From assembly GCA_910579225.1 (NCBI GenBank), contig CAJTTI010000026.1:1-44256 (forward strand): 44,256 bases of DNA, read 5' to 3'. Each line of letters begins with the position of its first letter. Position 1 is the first letter of the stretch. Position numbers and translations under genes: made by a program. Source of the stretch: an uncultured Lachnospiraceae bacterium. GTDB lineage: Bacteria > Bacillota > Clostridia > Lachnospirales > Lachnospiraceae. The notes below the pieces were generated by a model, which saw only the letters and a program-made list of their open reading frames with translations, ran no database searches and was not told where the DNA came from. Positions 1 through 8,316 of this stretch are shown one piece after another.

Positions 1-85
1 TGCCTTCATTGTAAACATCAATGGCCGCTGCAGAATTACTGCGTACAATTCCGCCGCTTTTTCCTCCATCAGTTTAAAACGTCTT

Positions 86-110
86 AATCCCCGGCACGCA
101 GCCGGGGATT
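86..110 (-). terminator. Hairpin terminator after the YtfQRT-YjfF-type importer operon
   Basis: A perfect 10-bp inverted repeat (AATCCCCGGC and GCCGGGGATT) encloses a 5-nt loop just after the stop codon of the last permease. The T-run beyond it on the minus strand is short and interrupted, so termination may be incomplete. It marks the probable end of the operon. The remaining bases 1-85 hold no gene that can be assigned. Confidence 0.65.
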
Positions 111-124
111 ACAACATATTTGTT

Positions 125-1147
125 TTATTTTGTTATGCCTTTCTTTCGTATCGTCATAACAACACTCTGGATGATCAGGAACAGGCACAGCATAGCCGCG
201 ATGGTAATACCGATCCACCAGGGCTCGTCAAGTCCGGCAGAGGATACGATATTCTGAATCGTACTCAGAGATAACACACCAAAAAACGTTCCGATGATAT
301 TACCCACACCGCCGGTCAGCATGGTACCGCCGATAATTGACGAAGCGATAGCGTTCATCTCCGCACCGCTTGCATGGGAAGGCGAACCGGAACCCACGTG
401 TAAGAAGTAGATAAATCCGCCGAGACCTGCCAGGAATCCACACATCAGATGGGACAGGAATTTCGTCCTCTTTACATTGATCCCAAGCATCAGCGCGCTC
501 TGGCTGTTGCCGCCTACCGCGTAGAAAGCACGACCAAGCTTTGTCCATTTGAGCAAAACGAACATGATGACCACGACCAGCAGCGCCACAATCACACCGA
601 TCTCCACATAAGCGTCCACATATTTCCCGATCTTATTAACAGAACCGAGACCTGGAACAATGATACGGGTACCTTTCAGCGCTACGAAAGCTTCATTCTC
701 CACGTTGAACGGATTGCTGTTGACAATGGTCGTCATACCTCTTGCAAAGAACATTCCTGCCAGAGAGACGATGAAGGGCTGAATCTCCAGATACGCCACC
801 AAAAAACCCTGAACCAGTCCGAATGCCAGACCTATCAGCAGCGCGATCACAACTGCCATGCCCACATTGCCGCCTTTAAAATCCAGGTAAACGGCGCAGC
901 ACATACTAACCAATGCCGTCACACCGCCCACGGAAATATCAATTCCACCGGTGATCATAACCAGACTCATTCCGCAAGAAAGAATAATCAGTGCCGCCTG
1001 TGCATTGAGAATATTGAAAAATGTCTGCGGCTTCAGAAAACCGGCTCTCAGAAAGACCATGGCCCCCAGATACATCACGAAAAATACGACAACCGTAATA
1101 GTCAGCAGCAGATTCGTATCGCTCATATTCTTTAATTTCTTGCCCAT
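125..1147 (-). CDS. yjfF: Sugar ABC transporter permease, YjfF-like
   Basis: A 340-residue BPD_transp_2-family inner-membrane permease. It is one of two permease subunits for a monosaccharide importer of the YtfQ-YtfR-YtfT-YjfF type, which in Escherichia coli imports galactofuranose. About eight to ten hydrophobic segments are visible, starting at residues 11-33. Family motifs are present: GGIDISVGG near residue 68, the AVGGN segment near 210 that precedes the cytoplasmic ATPase-contact helix, and SSIIGGTMLTGGVGNIIGT near 270. The start codon overlaps the stop of the preceding permease by one base (TAATG), so translation is coupled. The family assignment is firm. Which sugar it carries in this organism is inferred only from the E. 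coli paralogue. Confidence 0.88.
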   Translation of the reverse strand: MGKKLKNMSDTNLLLTITVVVFFVMYLGAMVFLRAGFLKPQTFFNILNAQAALIILSCGMSLVMITGGIDISVGGVTALVSMCCAVYLDFKGGNVGMAVVIALLIGLAFGLVQGFLVAYLEIQPFIVSLAGMFFARGMTTIVNSNPFNVENEAFVALKGTRIIVPGLGSVNKIGKYVDAYVEIGVIVALLVVVIMFVLLKWTKLGRAFYAVGGNSQSALMLGINVKRTKFLSHLMCGFLAGLGGFIYFLHVGSGSPSHASGAEMNAIASSIIGGTMLTGGVGNIIGTFFGVLSLSTIQNIVSSAGLDEPWWIGITIAAMLCLFLIIQSVVMTIRKKGITK

Positions 1148-2235
1148 TACGCCACCTCCTTTGCCGCGGATTTCGGCATCAGCTTCGCCAGTTTTTCTCT
1201 CACAATCGGCGCGCTTAAGACAACAAGAACAATGACAACAACCGCCTTGTACGCCGGAAGCGCATCGGCCTGCACGTCAAACTTGTACAGTGTTGTGGTC
1301 AGACATTGGATCACGTACGCGCCGATAATGGAAGCCGTCATGTTGAATTTACCGCCGCTCAACGCATTGCCGCCCAGAGCTACCGCCAGGATGGCATCCA
1401 TCTCAATGTCTTTTGCGATAACGGAGTAATTGATGGTCGAGAAGCGGCTTACCTTGATCAGTCCAACCACTGCCACGCACAGTCCCAGGATCACGAAAGA
1501 CAGAATCTTGATAAAGACCGGATTCAAACCGTTCAGCTTCGCAGAGTATTCATTGATACCAACCGCCTGCGTATACAGTCTCAAAGTTGTAAACTTGAGT
1601 ACCAGTGCAATCACAATTACGCAAAGCATTGCAATAAAGAAGGGGGTTGGGAGCGGACAGCCCGGTATGTAATTGCCATAATAGGCAAAGGAAGGCTCCG
1701 TGATAATCGGAAGCTCATTGTTATTGACCCATGCAGCAATAGAACGCCCCGCCGTATAGAGGATCAATGTCGCGATCATGGGCTGAATCCCGAAGACTGC
1801 TACAAGCGTACCGTTAAATGCGCCGAAGAGCATAGCTACCACGCAGGTAATCAGGAATGCCAGAATCACCGGCATGACCAGAGTCTCCGGACGGGTGTTG
1901 GTCCCGCAGAGCATGCGTAGAAGGACACTGCCGCTGATGGCGATAGCTGCGCCCACGCTGATATCCTGTCCGCCGGTGGCCGCCGTCACCAGCGTCATGC
2001 CAATGGCAAGGATCGCCAGCTCGGAACCGCTGTCCAGAATCGTGATCAGAAAACCGGACAGAACCGGATTACCCGAGCTGTTATATCCCAGTGTAACCTT
2101 GAAAAAGCTCGGATCCATGATCAGGTTAAATACAAGAAGCAGCAGAAGCGCCGCCATAGGAATAAACAGCTGATTTCTCGTAAGATCAGCAAAAAAGCTA
2201 CTCCCTCCGGATTTTTTCGCAGTATTGTTTCCCAT
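1147..2235 (-). CDS. ytfT: Sugar ABC transporter permease, YtfT-like
   Basis: A 362-residue membrane permease of the BPD_transp_2 family and probable heterodimer partner of the YjfF-like protein downstream. It carries the family segments GGQDISVGAAIAISGS in the first third, a QAVGINEYSAKLNGLN loop that should contact the ATPase, and a VALGGNALSGGKFN segment near the C terminus. A start seven codons upstream is possible. The internal ATG at 2235 is preferred because it follows a GGAGGTG ribosome site at proper spacing and sits one base after the stop of the ATPase gene. Order and spacing (ATPase, then two permeases) match the YtfRT-YjfF arrangement. Substrate is not shown by the sequence. Confidence 0.88.
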   Translation of the reverse strand: MGNNTAKKSGGSSFFADLTRNQLFIPMAALLLLLVFNLIMDPSFFKVTLGYNSSGNPVLSGFLITILDSGSELAILAIGMTLVTAATGGQDISVGAAIAISGSVLLRMLCGTNTRPETLVMPVILAFLITCVVAMLFGAFNGTLVAVFGIQPMIATLILYTAGRSIAAWVNNNELPIITEPSFAYYGNYIPGCPLPTPFFIAMLCVIVIALVLKFTTLRLYTQAVGINEYSAKLNGLNPVFIKILSFVILGLCVAVVGLIKVSRFSTINYSVIAKDIEMDAILAVALGGNALSGGKFNMTASIIGAYVIQCLTTTLYKFDVQADALPAYKAVVVIVLVVLSAPIVREKLAKLMPKSAAKEVA

Positions 2236-2236
2236 A

Positions 2237-3745
2237 TTATTTATCACCTCCGGCAATGGTATTCATGACCTTGTTCTGGTTCAGATCCTGGCCCGTAAGC
2301 TCTCCTACCATCCTGCCGTCGCGCATGACGATCAGTCTGGAACAGGTACGGAGCATCTCGTCCAGTTCAGATGAGATAAAGGTAACGCTCATTCCCTCTG
2401 AAGCAAGCTTTAATACCAGTTTCTGTATATCGACCTTGGTACCGACATCGATACCTCTGGTCGGTTCATCCAGGATCAGGTATTCCGGATGAGTAAGAAG
2501 CCAACGTGCAAGGATAACTTTCTGCTGGTTTCCACCGGACAGAGATTTGATCGGCGTATCCGCAGAAGCAGTCTTGACGCTCAAGAGCTTAATGTATTCA
2601 TCTGCTATCTTGTCTGATTCCGCTTTTGAGAAAGGCTTTAAGAAGCCTCTCAGCACCTGCTGTGCCAGAAGGATGTTGTCGCGGACTGACAAATCTCCCA
2701 CGATACCGTCTCTCTTGCGGTCCTCGGGAAGATATGCGATGCCGTTCTTCATGGCATCAATGGGTTTTCTGATCTTAACCGCTTTCCCGTTCATCTTCAC
2801 ATTTCCACTGGTAACGTGATCAGCCCCGAAGATGGCACGGACACTCTCGCTTCTGCCAGAACCGAGAAGACCGGTAAATCCATTCACTTCTCCCTTTTTG
2901 ATGTGGAAATTAAACGGCTTGATTCCTGCATCGCTGCAAAGCTCCTCCGCCTCGAAGACAGGGGCTTCTCCCTCTTTGTTCTCGTAGGTGGAATATTCGC
3001 CCTGAATATCCGACAGATCATCCAGCTCTTTGCCAAGCATCTTGGATACCAGCTGGACACGGGGCAACTTCTCAATCTCGAACTCTCCTACCAACTGACC
3101 GTCACGCATAACTGTGATCCGATCACAGATCTCGTACACCTGATCCAGGAAATGCGTTACGAAGATAATACCAACGCCTCTGCCCTTCAGATCACGCATG
3201 AGCCTGAACAGCTTCTCCACTTCCTGCTCATCAAGCGAAGAAGTCGGCTCGTCAAGAATCAATACTTTACAGTCCGTATCCACCGCCCGGGCGATGGCTA
3301 CCATCTGCTGAACTGCCAGAGAGCAGGTAGAAAGCTGCTGGGTTGCTTTCGCCGGGATATCCAACGACTGCAGGATCTTATCCGCGTCAGCATTCATCTT
3401 CTTCCAGTTCTGACAGATGCTTTCCGACCGGCCAATATACATATTCTCGGCAACAGACAGATTCGGACAGAGCGTAATCTCCTGATACACGGTGCTGATA
3501 CCATTCTTCTGGGCTTCCTGCGGAGAATGGATCGCAACTTCATTGCCATCAATAGAGACCTGTCCCTCATCCTTACTGTAGACACCGGTCAGGACTTTGA
3601 TCAAAGTCGATTTTCCGGCTCCGTTTTCCCCCATCAGTGCATGAACTTCACCTTTGCGAAGGGTAAAATCCACACCCTGCAGGGCACGCACTCCAGGAAA
3701 GCTTTTATGAATATTTCTCATCTGCAATACAACATTTTCTGCCAC
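2237..3745 (-). CDS. ytfR: Sugar ABC transporter ATP-binding protein, YtfR-like, GTG start
   Basis: A 502-residue ATPase with two fused nucleotide-binding domains, typical of ribose/galactose-type importers. Domain 1 has Walker A GENGAGKST, a weak signature region (STCSLAVQQ) and Walker B VLILDEPTSSLD. Domain 2 has a degenerate P-loop (GLLGSGRSES), an intact LSGGNQQK signature and Walker B LILDEPTRGID. This asymmetry is normal for the family. The GTG at 3745 is chosen as start because AGGAGGTG lies nine bases upstream. A longer frame to 3799 lacks a ribosome site. The length then equals that of the MglA-like paralogue at 14423-15931. It is separated from the binding-protein gene by a hairpin at 3837-3880. 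Confidence 0.9.
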   Translation of the reverse strand: MAENVVLQMRNIHKSFPGVRALQGVDFTLRKGEVHALMGENGAGKSTLIKVLTGVYSKDEGQVSIDGNEVAIHSPQEAQKNGISTVYQEITLCPNLSVAENMYIGRSESICQNWKKMNADADKILQSLDIPAKATQQLSTCSLAVQQMVAIARAVDTDCKVLILDEPTSSLDEQEVEKLFRLMRDLKGRGVGIIFVTHFLDQVYEICDRITVMRDGQLVGEFEIEKLPRVQLVSKMLGKELDDLSDIQGEYSTYENKEGEAPVFEAEELCSDAGIKPFNFHIKKGEVNGFTGLLGSGRSESVRAIFGADHVTSGNVKMNGKAVKIRKPIDAMKNGIAYLPEDRKRDGIVGDLSVRDNILLAQQVLRGFLKPFSKAESDKIADEYIKLLSVKTASADTPIKSLSGGNQQKVILARWLLTHPEYLILDEPTRGIDVGTKVDIQKLVLKLASEGMSVTFISSELDEMLRTCSRLIVMRDGRMVGELTGQDLNQNKVMNTIAGGDK

Positions 3746-3836
3746 CCTAAAGTTCACCTCCTGTAAAATTTTTAGTATATGAGGTGTGCATATGCACACA
3801 CATCATTCGACTTGCCGTTCAGTAACCGTTTCATAG

Positions 3837-3880
3837 AAAAAGCACGGTGCAGTCCTGTAATATACCTTACCGCACCGCGC
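3837..3880 (-). terminator. Hairpin with T-run between binding-protein and ATPase genes
   Basis: Arms GCGCGGTGC and GCACCGTGC (nine pairs, one G-U in RNA) flank a loop of 21 bases and are followed by TTTTT on the minus strand. It lies about 40 bases after the stop of the lipoprotein gene and about 90 bases before the ATPase start. It probably acts as a partial terminator or 3'-end stabiliser, letting the binding protein be made in excess over the membrane parts. That role is inferred from position. Confidence 0.65.
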
Positions 3881-3922
3881 TCTTTCACAAGCACTTACTA
3901 ACTGTACATATAACTCCGGACC

Positions 3923-5005
3923 TTAGATTCCGAACTGATCAATCTCTTCCTGGGTGATCTCCGTTGCATCAAAGCCTTTCTCCTCCATGTAGATCAGCTT
4001 CTCTGACAGAGTCTCGCCATTTTCAAGCTTCTGGATAAGCTCTGCAAGCATTTCTCCCTGGAACGGATTACACTGTCCATCATAGTTCCAGTTGCCAGCC
4101 TTCAGTTCCTCCAGAGCCCACTTGTTACAATCAAAGCCCATGATAATCACGTCTTTGTCTACGCCGTGAGAAATGTTTGCCTTGTCAAGAGCAGCAACAG
4201 CGCCCTTCGCCATGTCGTCATTCTCAGCATAGATAACATTGAAACTCTTGCCGGAATCAATCACGGACTGAACGATCTGCTGTGCCTTCTCTGCGTTCCA
4301 CTCAGCGGTCTGCTGTGTTACCAGAGTCCAGCCTTTCTCTTCTGCCGCTGCAGTAAGAGCCTCGGAACGGCCTACCTGAGCTGCTGCGCCCATCTGGCCC
4401 TGCAGGTGAATGATCTCATATTTGTCAAGTCCCTGCTTCTCCAGCCATGCCACTGCAGTCTCGCCTTCTTTTGCCATATCAGATACGACGCCCGCCTCAT
4501 ACAGGCTCTCATCTGCATTTACAATACGGTCATACAGAAGCACACGTACGCCTGCATCCTGCGCATCCTGAAGTACGGTCTCCCATCCTGCAACGTCCGC
4601 TGCGGAGATGAGCAGGTAATCTACGCCGTCCTGGATCATCTTCTGTGCCGCTTCTACCTGCTTGTCATTCTCTTTGCCGTAGAAAGTCTGAGTTGCATAA
4701 CCATTCTCCTCAGAGAAGGTTTCTTCCAAGTTTCTTACATTTGCAGTACGGTATCCGGACTCATTAGGGTCATTGTTGATAATACCGACAGAGATCGTCT
4801 CTCCGCTTGCCGCCGGTGCTTCTGCCTCTGTGTCTGCTGCCGGTGCATCTGCTTCTGCATCCGCATCCGGTGTCTCTGCCGGAGCCTCAGTTCCAGCATC
4901 AGCTGCCGGTGCGTCTGCCTGAGTCTCCCCACCGCCTCCGCATCCGACTAACATCGTTGCTGCCATTGCTGCACATACCAGTGCACTTACTAACTTTCTC
5001 TTCAT
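3923..5005 (-). CDS. ytfQ: Sugar-binding lipoprotein, YtfQ-like (Peripla_BP_4)
   Basis: A 360-residue extracellular solute-binding lipoprotein that delivers sugar to the adjacent ABC importer. The N terminus is a lysine-rich signal with lipobox LVGC, the cysteine being at about residue 22. A low-complexity Ala/Glu/Asp/Pro linker of about 45 residues follows, then the binding fold. YtfQ-like traits are ESGYRTA near the fold start, VAGWETVL, the LLYDRIV strand, and YAENDDMAKGA at the hinge. The ATG at 5005 is chosen because it opens the signal peptide and has a GGGAGGAT ribosome site; an upstream frame extension to 5116 is spurious. Similarity to galactofuranose-binding YtfQ is by motif only, and pentose or other hexose ligands are possible. 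Confidence 0.88.
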   Translation of the reverse strand: MKRKLVSALVCAAMAATMLVGCGGGGETQADAPAADAGTEAPAETPDADAEADAPAADTEAEAPAASGETISVGIINNDPNESGYRTANVRNLEETFSEENGYATQTFYGKENDKQVEAAQKMIQDGVDYLLISAADVAGWETVLQDAQDAGVRVLLYDRIVNADESLYEAGVVSDMAKEGETAVAWLEKQGLDKYEIIHLQGQMGAAAQVGRSEALTAAAEEKGWTLVTQQTAEWNAEKAQQIVQSVIDSGKSFNVIYAENDDMAKGAVAALDKANISHGVDKDVIIMGFDCNKWALEELKAGNWNYDGQCNPFQGEMLAELIQKLENGETLSEKLIYMEEKGFDATEITQEEIDQFGI

Positions 5006-5061
5006 AGTGATATCCTCCCTATGTATTTTATTTATACCGGACTGCTTCCGGCTACGGACAT

Positions 5062-5090
5062 AGAATATCACATTTATCTCAAAAAGAAAA
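5062..5090 (-). promoter_or_regulatory. Probable promoter of the ytfQ-like operon
   Basis: On the minus strand a TATTCT -10 box (5062-5067) is preceded at 17 bp by TTTTCT (5085-5090), a poor -35 match. A poor -35 box fits an activator-dependent promoter, and T-rich repeats lie directly upstream. No better promoter is seen in 5006-5183. Confidence 0.4.
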
Positions 5091-5195
5091 CGGAATTTTT
5101 TCAGGATAAAGTACACTTTTTTACTGTTTTCGAAATTATTTTTAAGTAATCTATAAAAAAGTTTGTTTTTTTACGCGAAAAGTTCATTTTTTTAC
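5091..5195 (-). promoter_or_regulatory. Phased T-rich direct repeats, candidate response-regulator operator
   Basis: On the plus strand, T-tracts of five to seven bases end at 5101, 5122, 5143, 5172 and 5193. The steps are 21, 21, 29 and 21 bp. Three of the units share an extended pattern, AAAGT-(4 variable)-TTTTTTAC. The distal unit overlaps the 3' end of the kinase gene and the proximal one abuts the -35 region. Paired direct repeats at 21 bp are the known geometry of AraC-family sites such as araI1/araI2. The adjacent YesN-type regulator is the natural candidate ligand, which is an inference. Confidence 0.5.
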
Positions 5196-6629
5196 GATCG
5201 GAATCATCACCTGTACTGTCGTCCCTCTCCCATAGACGCTGTCAATGACAAGACCATATTCTGTACCGCAGTTCAGCTTGATCCTCTGCTCCACATTGAA
5301 CAGACCAAATCCTGAAGGCGGATTCTCATCTGCCAGCTCTCCTGCTATAATGCGACGCACTTTTTTGAGTCGGTCCGGATCCATACCGATCCCGTCATCA
5401 CTGACACTGAAAATCATCTTTTCTCCTTCCATCTTGCCCGTCACCAGAATATGCCCCAATCCTCTTTTGTTTTTAATTCCATGGTACAGCGCGTTCTCTA
5501 CCAGCGGCTGAAGCGTCAGTTTCAGGATCCGGCAGTGATGCATCTTCTCCGGAATCCGAATCTCATATTCCAGAATATCCCGGTAGCGAAACTGTTGTAT
5601 CTCCAAATAGCTCCGAATATGTGTCTCTTCCTCCTCCACGGAGATGTCATCTCTGCCTTTACTGAGAGTTGTCCGAAAAAAGTCCGACAGAGACGATACC
5701 ATTCGGACCACCTGAGCCTTCTCCCCTGCTTCCGCCAACCAGATAATTGCATCCAGAGTGTTATACAGAAAATGCGGATTGATCTGCGCTTGTAGAAGCT
5801 TCAATTCCATAGCCCGCAGATTCAATTGCTCTACCCGTATATCTTCCACCAGGTTCCCAATTTTTTCCACCATCTGATTAAAGCTGGTATTCAGCACCGA
5901 AAGTTCATCATCCGTCGTCACTTCCTGCGCCCGAACTGCAAAGTCACCGCTCCCTGCCACTCTGGTAGCTTCACACAACCTGCGGATTGGTTCCGTGATA
6001 CCAGTTGTAATCTTACGGCTGATGAAGAGCGCCCCTGCAAGAATCAGCAAAAACATCACCAGACTCATACGGATTCCCCTGTCCACATCTGCCCGGATGC
6101 CCTCCCGCAGCACTTCCAGATTCGTTGCCTCATAATAGATGTATTTCTGAATCTGTTCCTGAATCAATTCTGTCAGAATCCGTATATTCAGATCCAGACG
6201 TTCCATGTTCTTATCATAGTATCCGGACACCAATGCATCCCGCTCAATCTCCTCCACCCGATCCTCCAGCGTATTCAGGCTTTTCAGAATCCGATTCAGC
6301 TGATTCTTTCCATAATCCATCTCAGAAATTTCGTACAGATTCTGAAATACCTCTCTTGCCTCGCTGATCATAATATGAGATTGTTCTGTGTCTACCAGTT
6401 CCTTCGCACGCTCGGAATTGGCCACGATAATGTACATGAGGTAATCCATATCTTCTTTGAAATTAATATTATATGCGTTTGCCATGGTGATGTTTTCCAC
6501 AATAAAATCGTAACGTTCAGAAAGCTGATTGACCAGTGTGAGCAGATAAACTGCCATCACCGTCAAAGGTACCAGGCAGACCAGCATCAGCATATGCAGC
6601 CTTTTTTTCAAAGTTGATCCCGTTTTCAT
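5184..6629 (-). CDS. YesM-type sensor histidine kinase
   Basis: A 481-residue membrane kinase that should phosphorylate the response regulator encoded just upstream. Transmembrane helix 1 is at about 12-32, followed by an extracellular helical sensor region of about 150 residues. Helix 2 is at about 187-205, then HAMP to about 260. The His_kinase (PF06580) motif AQINPHFLYN puts the phospho-acceptor at His286. A HATPase_c domain follows with an N box (LVENALYHG) and G boxes (DDGIGMD, GFGLFNV). The ATG at 6629 follows AGGAAAGG; longer in-frame starts lack a ribosome site and run into the regulator gene. The pair lies directly before the YtfQ-like importer, which suggests control of that operon by sugar. 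Confidence 0.88.
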   Translation of the reverse strand: MKTGSTLKKRLHMLMLVCLVPLTVMAVYLLTLVNQLSERYDFIVENITMANAYNINFKEDMDYLMYIIVANSERAKELVDTEQSHIMISEAREVFQNLYEISEMDYGKNQLNRILKSLNTLEDRVEEIERDALVSGYYDKNMERLDLNIRILTELIQEQIQKYIYYEATNLEVLREGIRADVDRGIRMSLVMFLLILAGALFISRKITTGITEPIRRLCEATRVAGSGDFAVRAQEVTTDDELSVLNTSFNQMVEKIGNLVEDIRVEQLNLRAMELKLLQAQINPHFLYNTLDAIIWLAEAGEKAQVVRMVSSLSDFFRTTLSKGRDDISVEEEETHIRSYLEIQQFRYRDILEYEIRIPEKMHHCRILKLTLQPLVENALYHGIKNKRGLGHILVTGKMEGEKMIFSVSDDGIGMDPDRLKKVRRIIAGELADENPPSGFGLFNVEQRIKLNCGTEYGLVIDSVYGRGTTVQVMIPIVKK

Positions 6630-6657
6630 CCTGAAATCCTTTCCTGGTACCATAATT

Positions 6658-8274
6658 TTATATTTGAGCACGGAATTCCCGCGGCGTACAGTCCTGCGTT
6701 TTCTTAAACAGGTAACTGAAATAATGCGCATCTTTATATCCCACAGCATACGCGATCTCCGACATACGCATAGAGGTCCCCCGCAGAAGTTCTTTTGCTT
6801 TTTCCATACGCACATGCGTCAGAAACTCAATAAACGTCTGCCCCGTCTCCTGATTGAAGATCGTACTGAAATGATTAGGGCTCAAATTCACACTGGCGGC
6901 AACCGTGTTCAGCGAAATTTCTTCATTGTCAAAATTCTGCTCAATATACACTCTTGCATCTTTCAGAAGGGAACTGTACTTTCTCTGGGAGACAGCCTCT
7001 CTCAGATCAATCGCAGCTTCAAACACTCCCCGCAAATAAGCCTTTGTCTGTTCTACAGAGGAAAAAACGGTTGTCATCGTCTGGAAATCCCCGCACCGAT
7101 CCACCAGATCTTTCGATTCATAGCCCAGCTGGCCAAGCATGGATACTGTTGCAAAGAAAATATCCATCGTCACATACTGCCGAAGCAGATAAGACTGCAC
7201 ATTTCCCTCTCCCACACTCACAAAATATTCATCAATAAAATGTCGCACTTCACTCTTCAGACCAGTCTTAAGGAAACGTTCCACCACTTTACGATCCATA
7301 TTGATCACGTTCAGAGAACTCAGCTTCAGTTTCTCATCCATGATTGTCCCATTCTTTTCCTCTTCGCTGTAGATAATCTGGTTGCGCCTGATCAGATACC
7401 GATAAGAAAACGCCCGGTTCGCCTCCTCAAAACACCGGTTCAACTCTCCCAGCCTTCCCACTGCCCTGCCAACGCCTCCAAAATATTCGATTCCATTATA
7501 ACCCCGGATAATTTCCTGCAGCTTTTCCAGAAATTCAGAAAGGATCTGTTCCAGTTTTTCCTTTTCCCCTGTCTCTTTAATAATAAATGCCCAACCCTCA
7601 ATACCTAGTTCCACCATCAGGACGCCCGACCGTCGCTCTGTCATTTCCTCGATCTCTTTTACTGCAGCATTCTGTTCTTCCGAATAGCTGTCCATTTCTC
7701 CATCCGAAAAAATCTGCAGCAAAACAATGTTGTATCGATTCGCCGCCAAATCCAGCCCCACTTCCCATGCCTCTTTCAGCAGTTCCGACACAGACTTTTT
7801 TCCTGTTGCAAGGCTTCTGAAAATCTTTTGTTTTGCAAGATGAATATTCTCAAGCCTTTCTCTCTCAAATGTTTTGAGAAACAGCCGCTGCTGCTGTTCC
7901 TCATCTATTATTTTTCCAACTTTTTTGACTGCCTCCAGAAGCTTTGCGCCTGCTATCGGTTTGACCAGGTAATCTGTAATACCAATACTGATGGCTTCTT
8001 TGGCATAATCAAACTCGTCGTATCCGCTTACAATAATGATCTTAATATCCGGAAGCTCCTGCCGGACAAGACGGCTCAGTTCCAGTCCATCCATAAAAGG
8101 CATCTTAATATCTGTGATCAGGATATCCGGCTTCAACTTCTGAATCAGCGGATATGCCAGTTCCCCATCGCTGGCTTCTCCTGCAAATTCAAAGCCCTCT
8201 TCTCTCCAGTTAATATTATTTTTGATGCCTTCTCGTACAATAACCTCATCTTCCACTAAAAATACTTTCAGCAT
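6658..8274 (-). CDS. YesN-type response regulator with AraC DNA-binding domain
   Basis: A 538-residue regulator. The receiver domain (residues 1-120) has the acidic pocket VEDE, phospho-acceptor Asp55 in ILITDIKMP and a conserved Lys in YLVKPI near 107. A long central region (about 130-430) is of the type seen in YesN-like proteins and may carry a degenerate cyclase-like fold. The last 100 residues form an AraC helix-turn-helix pair, with NLSPNHFSTIFNQETGQTF and AYAVGYKDAHYFSYLFKK as the two recognition units. It lies 28 bp before its kinase and 42 bp after galM, so the three are probably co-transcribed. The likely target is the ytfQ-like promoter at 5062-5195, by neighbourhood and repeat geometry. 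Confidence 0.88.
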   Translation of the reverse strand: MLKVFLVEDEVIVREGIKNNINWREEGFEFAGEASDGELAYPLIQKLKPDILITDIKMPFMDGLELSRLVRQELPDIKIIIVSGYDEFDYAKEAISIGITDYLVKPIAGAKLLEAVKKVGKIIDEEQQQRLFLKTFERERLENIHLAKQKIFRSLATGKKSVSELLKEAWEVGLDLAANRYNIVLLQIFSDGEMDSYSEEQNAAVKEIEEMTERRSGVLMVELGIEGWAFIIKETGEKEKLEQILSEFLEKLQEIIRGYNGIEYFGGVGRAVGRLGELNRCFEEANRAFSYRYLIRRNQIIYSEEEKNGTIMDEKLKLSSLNVINMDRKVVERFLKTGLKSEVRHFIDEYFVSVGEGNVQSYLLRQYVTMDIFFATVSMLGQLGYESKDLVDRCGDFQTMTTVFSSVEQTKAYLRGVFEAAIDLREAVSQRKYSSLLKDARVYIEQNFDNEEISLNTVAASVNLSPNHFSTIFNQETGQTFIEFLTHVRMEKAKELLRGTSMRMSEIAYAVGYKDAHYFSYLFKKTQDCTPREFRAQI

Positions 8275-8316
8275 ACTCCCTTATCTCCCGTAACCAGCAC
8301 CTGTACCTTTATCTGC

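Noticed and set aside
1..80. Possible start of a downstream minus-strand gene (ATG near 69 followed by open codons)
   Set aside because: The ATG has no ribosome site before it. Two frames stay open to the window edge and the piece is too short to identify a product.
449..1135. Plus-strand frame of 228 codons opposite the YjfF-like permease
   Set aside because: It is antisense to a clear family protein, is rich in His, Gln and Arg, lacks a domain pattern and has no ribosome site. The same holds for the long plus-strand frames at 2816-3766, 6664-7608, 9293-10249, 14999-15667, 35551-36372 and 37022-37912.
3746..3799. N-terminal extension of the YtfR-like ATPase
   Set aside because: The AGGAGGTG ribosome site lies inside the extension, just before the GTG at 3745, and the extra residues do not resemble the family.
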